Positions 56,662 to 63,180 of a DNA stretch of 64,000 bases are shown piece after piece. The position numbers were made by a program, and so were the translations under genes. This DNA is from Agrococcus terreus (GTDB lineage: Bacteria > Actinomycetota > Actinomycetes > Actinomycetales > Microbacteriaceae): NCBI RefSeq assembly GCF_014645235.1, contig NZ_BMLM01000001.1, positions 1,054,001 to 1,118,000 on the forward strand, read 5' to 3'. The first letter of the stretch is position 1. Each line of letters starts with the position of its first letter. The notes under the pieces are model-generated. The model saw only the letters and a program-made list of their open reading frames with translations, was not told the origin of the DNA and made no database searches.

Positions 56662-59628
56662 GTGTCCGCCAACGCCGAACGCCCGCCTTCGACGACGAGC
56701 CGGCAGCGGCCGTCGCCCCTCCTCATCACCGTCGCCATCGTCGGCGCGATCGTGGGCGGGTTCGTCCTCTTCTCCGGCTTCTACGCCGACATCCTCTGGT
56801 TCGACCAGCTGGGCTTCGTGCAGATCCTGCAGACCCGCTGGCTGTCGATCGGCGCGCTGTTCCTCGCCGGCTTCCTCGGCATGGCCGTGCCGCTCGCGAT
56901 CGCGATCCAGGTCGCGTTCCGCTCGCGGCCGATGTACGCGCAGCTGAACTCGCAGCTCGACCGCTACCAGGAGCTCGTCGAGCCGCTCCGCAAGGTCGGC
57001 ATGTGGGCCGTGCCCGTCGCCCTCGGCGTCTTCGCCGGCATCGCCTCGGCCGCCCAGTGGGAGCTCGCGCAGCTGTGGCTGCACCGCCGCCCGTTCGGCG
57101 AGGCCGACCCCCAGTTCGGCATCGATCTCGGCTTCTACGTCTTCGAGCTGCCGTTCTACCAGCAGATCGTCGGCTTCGCGCTCGCCGTGCTGTTCATCTG
57201 CGCGGTCGCGACGCTCGCGACGGCGTACCTGTACGGCGCCATCCGCCTGACGGGCCGCGAGTTCCGCATCTCGCGCTCCGCGCGCATCCAGCTCGCCGTG
57301 ATCGTCGCGCTGTACATGCTCACGATCGGCGTCTCGATCTGGCTGAGCCAGTACGCCGCGCTGTCGCAGGCCTCGCAGGGCTTCCTCAACGCGGGCGCCG
57401 GCTACACCGAGGTGAACGCGATCATCCCGGGCCTGCAGATCCTCGCAGGCATCGCGGGCCTCGTCGCGCTGTTCTTCATCCTCACGGCCGTCATCGGCCG
57501 CTGGCGCATCTCGATCGTCGGCACGGCGCTGCTCGTCGCCGCGTCGCTCGTCGTCGGCGTCGCCTACCCGGCGATCGTGCAGCGCTTCCAGGTCGACCCG
57601 AGCCCGCTCTCGCTCGAGGCCGAGTACATCGAGCGCAACATCGACGCGACGCGCGCCGCGTGGGGCGTCGACGGCATGGTGGAGGAGCAGACCGACGCCG
57701 TCACCGACGCCGAGCCCGGCGCGCTCCGCGAGGACGCCGACACGGCGGCGAACATCCGCATCATCGACCCGGCGCTCGTCACCGACGCGTTCGCGAACCT
57801 CCAGGAGTACCGCCCGTACTACGGCTTCCCGGAGCAGCTCGACGTCGGCCGCTACGAGATCGACGGGCAGATCCAGGACACCGTGATCGCGGTGCGCGAG
57901 CTCGACCAGTCCGGCCTCGACGAGGACAGCTGGTACAACCGCCACATCGTCTACACGCACGGCTACGGCGTCGTCGCGGCCAACGGCAACCAGCGCGGCC
58001 CCGAGGGCCAGCCGGTGTTCCTGCAGTCGGGCATCCCGACCACGGGCGAGCTGGGCGACTACGAGCCGCGCATCTACTTCGGCGAGACGAGCCCCGAGTA
58101 CTCGATCGTCGGCGGCCCGGAGGGCGGCCCGCAGCTCGAGCTCGACTACCCCCGCTCGACCGAGGAGGGCAGCGGCAACGCGAACACGACCTTCTCGGGC
58201 GACGGCGGCCCGAAGCTCGACAACTTCGTGAAGCGGCTCGTGTACGCGCTGCAGTTCCAGTCGGAGCAGATCGTGCTCTCGGACGCGATCAACGACGAGT
58301 CGCAGATCCTCTACGACCGCGACCCGCGCGAGCGCGTCCAGTCCGTCGCCCCGTACCTGACGCTCGACACCGATCCGTACCCGGCCGTTGTCGACGACCG
58401 CGTCGTGTGGATCGTCGACGGCATGACGACCTCGTCGACCGTGCCGTACTCGACCCACCAGGCCGTCTCGCGCACCATCGCCGACTCCACCAACCCGACG
58501 CCGCTGACGACGACGAACGACTGGGTCAACTACATGCGGAACTCCGTCAAGGCGGTCGTCGACGCCTACGACGGCTCCGTCTCGCTATACGCCTGGGACC
58601 CGGAAGACCCGATCCTGCAGGCGTGGATGGAGGTGTACCCGGGCACCATCCAGCCGATGGAGGAGATGTCGGGCGACCTCATGAGCCAGGTCCGGTACCC
58701 GACCGACCTGTTCAAGCTGCAGCGCGCCATCCTCGGCGACTACCACGTCACGAACCCGGCGACCTTCTTCTCCGGAGACGACCAGTGGTCGACCCCGACG
58801 GAGCCCACCTGGGACAGCCAGAGCCAGGCGCCGTACCAGCCGCCGTACTACCTGACGATGTCCATCGACGGGAAGGACCCGGCGTTCACGCTGTACTCCA
58901 CCTTCATCCCGCGCGACGGCCGCAACGTGCTGTACGGCTACCTGTCGGTGAACGCCGACGCGGGCTCGACCGAGGGGGAGGTGAGCGAGGACTACGGCCA
59001 GCTGACCCTGCAGATGCTCCCGAAGGACAGATCGATCCCGGGGCCGGGCCAGGTGCAGAACACCTTCGACACCGACGACCAGGTCTCGCGCGAGCTCAAC
59101 CTGCTCCGCCAGGGCGCCTCCGAGGTGATCAACGGCAACCTGCTCACCCTGCCCGTCGGCGGCGGCCTGCTCTACGTGCAGCCCGTCTACCTGCGCTCGA
59201 CCGGTGCGACCTCGTACCCGGTGCTCCGCAAGATCCTCGTCTCCTTCGGCAACGACATCGCGTTCGAGGACACGCTCGACGAGGCGCTCGACGCGCTCTT
59301 CGGCGGCGACTCGGGTGCGCAGGCGGGCGACTCCGGCACCGATCCGGGCGCCGAGGGGGAGGAGCCGGGCACTGGCGAGGGCGAGGGCACGGAGCAGCCT
59401 CCCGCCGACCTGCAGGCGCAGCTCGATGCGGCGCTGCAGGAGGCGCAGGCGGCCATCGCGGCCCGCCAGGAGGCGTACGCGGCCAACGACCTCGTCGCGG
59501 CCGCCGAGGCGGACAACCGCCTCACCGCGGCGCTGACGCGGGCGATCCAGGTGTCCGACCAGATCGACGCGGCGGCGGGCGACGAGGCGGAGGCCGAGCC
59601 GGCCCCCACGGAGACGCCGGCGCCCTAG
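56662..59628 (+). CDS. UPF0182 large membrane protein
   Basis: 988 residues of the COG1615/UPF0182 family. About seven hydrophobic helices occupy the first ~310 residues ('FVLFSGFYADILWFDQLGFV' start). A ~570-residue extracytoplasmic domain follows ('IDPALVTDAFANLQEYRPYYGF', 'YTHGYGVVAANGNQRGPEGQPVF', 'YPTDLFKLQRAILGDYHVTNPATFFSGDDQW'). An acidic Gly/Glu-rich linker (about 885-915) leads to a final helical segment ending in Pro/Glu/Thr. The function is unknown; conservation beside the PDZ/Lon-like protease suggests a shared envelope role. GTG start. Confidence 0.93.
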   Translation: MSANAERPPSTTSRQRPSPLLITVAIVGAIVGGFVLFSGFYADILWFDQLGFVQILQTRWLSIGALFLAGFLGMAVPLAIAIQVAFRSRPMYAQLNSQLDRYQELVEPLRKVGMWAVPVALGVFAGIASAAQWELAQLWLHRRPFGEADPQFGIDLGFYVFELPFYQQIVGFALAVLFICAVATLATAYLYGAIRLTGREFRISRSARIQLAVIVALYMLTIGVSIWLSQYAALSQASQGFLNAGAGYTEVNAIIPGLQILAGIAGLVALFFILTAVIGRWRISIVGTALLVAASLVVGVAYPAIVQRFQVDPSPLSLEAEYIERNIDATRAAWGVDGMVEEQTDAVTDAEPGALREDADTAANIRIIDPALVTDAFANLQEYRPYYGFPEQLDVGRYEIDGQIQDTVIAVRELDQSGLDEDSWYNRHIVYTHGYGVVAANGNQRGPEGQPVFLQSGIPTTGELGDYEPRIYFGETSPEYSIVGGPEGGPQLELDYPRSTEEGSGNANTTFSGDGGPKLDNFVKRLVYALQFQSEQIVLSDAINDESQILYDRDPRERVQSVAPYLTLDTDPYPAVVDDRVVWIVDGMTTSSTVPYSTHQAVSRTIADSTNPTPLTTTNDWVNYMRNSVKAVVDAYDGSVSLYAWDPEDPILQAWMEVYPGTIQPMEEMSGDLMSQVRYPTDLFKLQRAILGDYHVTNPATFFSGDDQWSTPTEPTWDSQSQAPYQPPYYLTMSIDGKDPAFTLYSTFIPRDGRNVLYGYLSVNADAGSTEGEVSEDYGQLTLQMLPKDRSIPGPGQVQNTFDTDDQVSRELNLLRQGASEVINGNLLTLPVGGGLLYVQPVYLRSTGATSYPVLRKILVSFGNDIAFEDTLDEALDALFGGDSGAQAGDSGTDPGAEGEEPGTGEGEGTEQPPADLQAQLDAALQEAQAAIAARQEAYAANDLVAAAEADNRLTAALTRAIQVSDQIDAAAGDEAEAEPAPTETPAP

Positions 59629-59633
59629 CCGAT

Positions 59634-59662
59634 TTGGCCCACCCCGCGGCGCCTGGTAACGT
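59634..59662 (+). promoter_or_regulatory. Promoter of the initiator tRNA gene
   Basis: TTGGCC (59634-59639) and TAACGT (59657-59662) are separated by exactly 17 bp. The predicted start near 59669 leaves about 5 nt of 5' leader before the tRNA. It is the clearest two-box promoter in the window. Confidence 0.65.
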
Positions 59663-59673
59663 ATTCCTCGTGC

Positions 59674-59747
59674 CGCGGGGTGGAGCAGTTCGGTAGCTCG
59701 CCGGGCTCATAACCCGGAGGTCGCAGGTTCAAATCCTGTCCCCGCAA
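59674..59747 (+). tRNA. Initiator tRNA-fMet (anticodon CAT)
   Basis: A 74-nt cloverleaf without encoded CCA. Acceptor stem 59674-59680 pairs with 59740-59746, anticodon arm CCGGG-CTCATAA-CCCGG at 59701-59717 has CAT at 59708-59710, and the T arm is at 59723-59739. Two initiator hallmarks are visible: the unpaired C1-A72 at the acceptor end and three consecutive G-C pairs next to the anticodon loop. It stands alone, not in a tRNA cluster. Confidence 0.97.
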
Positions 59748-59770
59748 CGAGAGACGCAGCAGCTGCGGCA

Positions 59771-59802
59771 CAGAAGAGGGATCCGAGAGGGTCCCTCTTC
59801 TG
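59771..59802 (+). terminator. Hairpin terminator after tRNA-fMet
   Basis: 11-bp stem (59771-59781 with 59792-59802) with further CC/GG pairing after a one-base bulge, 23 nt downstream of the tRNA. Confidence 0.7.
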
Positions 59803-59891
59803 CTGTCCGCGCGCGTCTCTCGACGCTCGCGGCGCGCGCCGCCTGAGCAGACCCTGCGCCGCCCGGCGGTGCTGGCATGGATCAGCGGGGC

Positions 59892-59903
59892 TACGCTCCG
59901 AGC
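59892..59903 (+). promoter_or_regulatory. -10 box of a probably leaderless SRPBCC gene
   Basis: TACGCT (59892-59897), then 6 nt and the ATG at 59904. Confidence 0.6.
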
Positions 59904-60359
59904 ATGGCCCGCTTCGAGATCGTCCGCACCGCCGACATCGCCGCGCCGCGCGAGCGCGTCCACGCGCTCGTCGACGACTTCCACGACTGGTCGCGGTGGT
60001 CGCCGTGGGAGGACGTCGACCCGGCGCTCCGCCGCAGCTACAGCGGCGCCGACCGCGGCGTCGGCGCCCGCTACGGCTGGGAGGGCAATCGGCAGGCCGG
60101 CAGGGGCTCGATGGAGATCCTCGAGTCGACCCCCGAGCGCATCCGCATCGACCTGCGCTTCGAGAAGCCGATCAAGGCCCGCCACGAGCTCGAGCACGGG
60201 TTCGCCGACCACCCCGACGGCACGCGCGTCACCTGGACGATGCGCGGCGAGAACCGGGGGCTGCACGCCCTGTTCTGGCGCCTCTTCCCGATGGAGCGCG
60301 AGCTCGGCAAGCAGTTCGAGCAGGGCCTCGCGAAGCTGCGGGCCGCCGCGGAGGGCTGA
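59904..60359 (+). CDS. SRPBCC-family (START-like) ligand-binding protein
   Basis: 151 residues. 'VRTADIAAPRERVHALVDDFHDWSRWSPWE' is the typical first half of polyketide-cyclase/SRPBCC proteins, and a ligand cavity is suggested by 'ARYGWEGNRQAGRGSMEIL' and 'GTRVTWTMRGEN'. The ligand is unknown. ATG at 59904 is preferred over an in-frame ATG at 59877 because TACGCT ends 6 nt before it and the family begins there. It is convergent with the AIM24 gene (6 bp between stops). Confidence 0.85.
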   Translation: MARFEIVRTADIAAPRERVHALVDDFHDWSRWSPWEDVDPALRRSYSGADRGVGARYGWEGNRQAGRGSMEILESTPERIRIDLRFEKPIKARHELEHGFADHPDGTRVTWTMRGENRGLHALFWRLFPMERELGKQFEQGLAKLRAAAEG

Positions 60360-60365
60360 GCCCGG

Positions 60366-61079
60366 CTACTCGAACAGGCCGCCGATCCCGCCGCCCCCGC
60401 TGTTCTGGCCGGAGGCCTCCGGCCGGCCCTCGCTCGGCTGCACGACGACGAAGCCGGGGCCGTGGAAGGCGAGCTGGAACGCCTCGCCGGTGCCGCCGCG
60501 CAGCATCGAGCGGAGGTTCATGCTGTTCTGGATCTGCGGCTGCAGGTTCGCCGACCAGCAGACCGCCGCGTTCGGGTCGACGTAGGTGGGCTGCCGCGAG
60601 CAGTCGAGCAGCAGCGGCTGCCCGTCGCAGGAGAGCGCGACGGTGCCGCGGCCGCCGATCTCGAGGTTGAAGAGGCCGCCGGCCATCATGCCGCCCCCGG
60701 AGCGGAGCATCTTGATGTCCCACTGCAGCGCCTGGTCGAAGGCGAGCAGGCTCGAGCCGTTCACGGTGAGGCCCTCGTCCTCGAGGAGCACCGTGAAGAT
60801 GTTCTGCGCGTCGCGCGCCAGGAACACCTCGCCCTGCCCGCGCATGCGCATGAGCGGCGCGCCCTCGCCCGTCACCATCTGCTTCAGGAAGCGCGCGGCC
60901 GAGCCGGCGCCCTCGTGCTGGAACTCGATCTGCCCCTGGAAGGCGACCATCGCGCCCTTCGCGGCGATGACGTCGCCGCCGCTCGAGACGTTCACGCGCA
61001 GCATCTTGGACGACTGCTTCGTCCACCGCTCCGCCGACTGGATCTCCTGGTTCGCCTCGGCGAACAGCTCGCTCCTCAT
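60366..61079 (-). CDS. AIM24-family protein
   Basis: 237 residues of the AIM24/TIM-barrel-unrelated beta-rich family: 'SSKMLRVNVSSGGDVIAAKGAMVAFQG', 'GEGAPLMRMRGQGEVFLARDAQNIFTVLLEDEGLTVNG' and 'CWSANLQPQIQN', ending in a Gly-rich tail 'GQNSGGGGIGG'. Bacterial members are of unknown function; some are induced under envelope stress. It overlaps the upstream thiamine-binding gene by 4 bp (ATGA) and is the second gene of that minus-strand operon. Confidence 0.85.
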   Translation of the reverse strand: MRSELFAEANQEIQSAERWTKQSSKMLRVNVSSGGDVIAAKGAMVAFQGQIEFQHEGAGSAARFLKQMVTGEGAPLMRMRGQGEVFLARDAQNIFTVLLEDEGLTVNGSSLLAFDQALQWDIKMLRSGGGMMAGGLFNLEIGGRGTVALSCDGQPLLLDCSRQPTYVDPNAAVCWSANLQPQIQNSMNLRSMLRGGTGEAFQLAFHGPGFVVVQPSEGRPEASGQNSGGGGIGGLFE

Positions 61080-61381
61080 GCCCGGCCCTCCAGAGCCTCT
61101 TCCAGCCGCTCGACCTTGCCGTCGAGCTCGCCCTGCCATCCCGGTCGGATGTCGGCCTTGAGGACGAGGGAGGCGCGCGGGCTCACGGCGAGCACGGCGT
61201 CGGTCGCGCGGCGGACGACGTCGAACACCGCGTCCCACTCGCCCTCGATCGTCGTGAACATGGCGTCGGTCCGGTGCGGCAGCCCGCTCTCGCGGACGAC
61301 GCGCACGGCGGCGGCCACGGCATCGTGCACCGAGCCGTCCGGACCTGCGGTGGCCGGGGCCACGGAGAATGCGACGAGCAT
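61076..61381 (-). CDS. Thiamine-binding/MTH1187-family small protein (DUF77-like)
   Basis: 101 residues resembling the MTH1187/YkoF-like family: 'MLVAFSVAPATAGPDGSVHDAVAAAVRVVRESGLPHRTDAMFTTIEG' in shorter pieces ('LVAFSVAP', 'AVRVVRESGLPH', 'TDAMFTTIEGEWDAV', 'LVLKADIRPG'). Members form tetramers that bind thiamine or related compounds. ATG follows GGGAG. It heads an operon with the AIM24 gene. A perfect 17-bp palindrome lies 16 bp upstream of its start, between it and a divergent nitrilase gene. Confidence 0.75.
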   Translation of the reverse strand: MLVAFSVAPATAGPDGSVHDAVAAAVRVVRESGLPHRTDAMFTTIEGEWDAVFDVVRRATDAVLAVSPRASLVLKADIRPGWQGELDGKVERLEEALEGRA

Positions 61382-61396
61382 CCTGCTCCCTTCGTC

Positions 61397-61413
61397 GGTG
61401 CGATCATCGCACC
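61397..61413. promoter_or_regulatory. Perfect 17-bp palindrome, candidate operator
   Basis: GGTGCGAT-C-ATCGCACC (8-bp perfect inverted repeat around one base) between divergent genes, 16 bp upstream of the thiamine-binding start and 30 bp upstream of the nitrilase-gene -10 box. Its length and symmetry fit a dimeric repressor site. Confidence 0.5.
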
Positions 61414-61442
61414 CCGATCCTGTGGGCGCCACGGCCCCTGCG

Positions 61443-61454
61443 TAGGCTGGATCC
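61443..61454 (+). promoter_or_regulatory. -10 box of a probably leaderless nitrilase-family gene
   Basis: TAGGCT (61443-61448), then 6 nt and the GTG at 61455. Confidence 0.6.
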
Positions 61455-62294
61455 GTGACCGAGCAGACCGCATCCGAGACCGTCGCGAGCGCCCCCGTCC
61501 CGGCCGCGCTCGTGCTCGCCGCCGCGGTGCAGTGGGCGCCCGGCGAGGACGCCGAGGCCAACCGCGCCGCGGCCGCCGCCTGGATCGACCGCGCCGCCGC
61601 CCGCGGGGCGCGGCTCGTCGTGCTGCCGGAGTACTCGCAGCACTGCTCGGCCGACCTCGCCGCCACGGCGCCGGCGGCCGCCGAGCCGCTCGAGGGGCCG
61701 TTCACCGCGATGCTCCGCGAGCGGGCCGAGGCGCACGGCGCGCTGGTCGTCGCCGGGATGCTGGAGCGCACCGAGCGGGGCGGCGTCGCGAACGTCGTGG
61801 TCGCGGTCGACGGCACGGGCATCCGGGCGGCGTACCGCAAGGTGCACCTGTACGACGCGTTCGGCACGCGCGAGTCCGACTGGCTCGAGGCGGGGGACCC
61901 CGCGCAGCTACCCGTGGTCGAGGCGCTGGGCCTGCGCATCGGCATCGAGACCTGCTACGACCTGCGCTTCCCGGAGGCGACCCGGCGGCTCGTCGACGCG
62001 GGCGCCGACGTCGTCGTGGTGCCCGCGGAGTGGGTGCGCGGCCCGCAGAAGGAGCGGCACTGGACGACGCTCGTGACCGCGCGCGCGATCGAGTCGACCG
62101 TGCACGTCGTCGCGGCAGACCAGGCGCCGCCGCTCGGCGTGGGCTGCTCGGCGATCGTCGACCCGATGGGCGTCGCGCTCGCCGCGCTCGGCGATGCCGA
62201 GGACGTGGCGGTGGCGCCGATCGACCTCGCCGTCACGGCGGCGACGCGCGAGCGCAACCCCTCGCTCGCGAACCGGCGCTACCGGATCGCCTGA
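61455..62294 (+). CDS. Carbon-nitrogen hydrolase (nitrilase superfamily)
   Basis: 279 residues. The Glu-Lys-Cys triad is visible: Glu59 in 'VVLPEYS', Lys129 in 'YRKVHLYD', Cys167 in 'IETCYDLRFPE'. The 'YRKVHLYDAFGTRESDW' and 'CYDLRFPEATRRL' segments resemble Nit1/Nit2-like amidases, which repair deaminated or off-pathway metabolites such as deaminated glutathione and omega-amides; the substrate here is not assignable. The first ~20 residues are a variable leader. It overlaps the convergent APH-like gene by 16 bp. Confidence 0.9.
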   Translation: MTEQTASETVASAPVPAALVLAAAVQWAPGEDAEANRAAAAAWIDRAAARGARLVVLPEYSQHCSADLAATAPAAAEPLEGPFTAMLRERAEAHGALVVAGMLERTERGGVANVVVAVDGTGIRAAYRKVHLYDAFGTRESDWLEAGDPAQLPVVEALGLRIGIETCYDLRFPEATRRLVDAGADVVVVPAEWVRGPQKERHWTTLVTARAIESTVHVVAADQAPPLGVGCSAIVDPMGVALAALGDAEDVAVAPIDLAVTAATRERNPSLANRRYRIA

Positions 62295-63175
62295 CCGCCC
62301 CCGGGCGCCCTCTCCGGCCGCGCATCGATCCCCAGCTGGTGGAGCGTGCGGATCGCGGCGTCCTCGCGATCGGGCTCGTCGAGCGTGATGACGGCCTTCC
62401 AGAGCGCCCAGCCGGCGCCCCGCCGCCACTCGTCGTCGTCCGCGTCCAGCGCGTCCCGGAGCGCCGCGCGGCCTCCGGCGTCGCACCACTGCCACGCGAG
62501 CGCCAGGTCGCACGCCGGATCGCCCACGGCGGTCTGCCCGAAGTCGATCGGCGCGGCGAGCCGGCCCTCGCGCACGAGCAGGTTGCCGGGCGCGACGTCG
62601 CCGTGCAGCCAGCGTGCGCGGTCGGCGGGTGCGGCGGCGCGCGCATCCGCCCACGCCGCGCGCGCGGCCCCCGCGTCCAGCCGGTCGGCGCTCGCGCGGA
62701 TCGCTCGCTCGACCTCGTCGTCCCACTGCGCGAGCGGGGCGCCGCGGCCGGCGCTGTGCGGGCCGGGCTCGGGCCCGACCGGGTCGACGGCGCGCAGGTC
62801 GCGCAGCAGGCGCGCGATGTCGGCGACGAGCTCCAGGCTCGGCGGCCGCGTGCCGTCGGCGGCCTCGCCTTCGATCCAGCGGCGCACGGTCCACGGCCAC
62901 GGGTAGCCGCGCCCGGGCCGCCCGACCGCGAGCACCTCGGGCACCGGCCACGGCAGCGCCGAGGCGAGGTGCGGGAGCCAGCGCACCTCCTTCTCGACCT
63001 GCGGCACATAGCCCTCGGCGCTCGGCAGGCGCACGCCCATCGCATCGCCGAGCCGGAACGAGCGGTTGTCCCAGCCGTCGACGTCGACCGGCCACACCGG
63101 CAGGTGCGCCCAGGCGGGCAGCTGCTCGGCGACGAGCGCCCGGACGAGCGCCGCGTCGATCGTCGGGGCGCGCAT
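62279..63175 (-). CDS. APH-family small-molecule kinase
   Basis: 298 residues with an intact aminoglycoside-phosphotransferase/CHK fold: nucleotide loop region 'DNRSFRLGDAMGVRLPSAEGY', catalytic loop 'WLHGDVAPGNLLV' (Asp193, Asn198) and metal motif 'PIDFGQTAVGDPACDL' (Asp211). It should therefore be active, unlike the degenerate paralogue at 49530. The substrate may be an alcohol or sugar; antibiotic resistance is possible in this family but not indicated. Only 5 bp separate it from the aminotransferase gene upstream of it... in genome order, so both lie in one minus-strand operon. Confidence 0.88.
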   Translation of the reverse strand: MRAPTIDAALVRALVAEQLPAWAHLPVWPVDVDGWDNRSFRLGDAMGVRLPSAEGYVPQVEKEVRWLPHLASALPWPVPEVLAVGRPGRGYPWPWTVRRWIEGEAADGTRPPSLELVADIARLLRDLRAVDPVGPEPGPHSAGRGAPLAQWDDEVERAIRASADRLDAGAARAAWADARAAAPADRARWLHGDVAPGNLLVREGRLAAPIDFGQTAVGDPACDLALAWQWCDAGGRAALRDALDADDDEWRRGAGWALWKAVITLDEPDREDAAIRTLHQLGIDARPERAPGGGQAIR

Positions 63176-63180
63176 CCGCC

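Noticed and set aside
59674-59747. Attachment site for an integrated element at the tRNA gene
   Set aside because: No integrase gene, no repeated tRNA 3' end in the window, and the downstream genes have normal chromosomal composition.
62279-63175. Aminoglycoside resistance gene
   Set aside because: The APH fold and catalytic residues are present, but this superfamily includes many metabolic kinases; the operon with an aminotransferase gives no sign of resistance.
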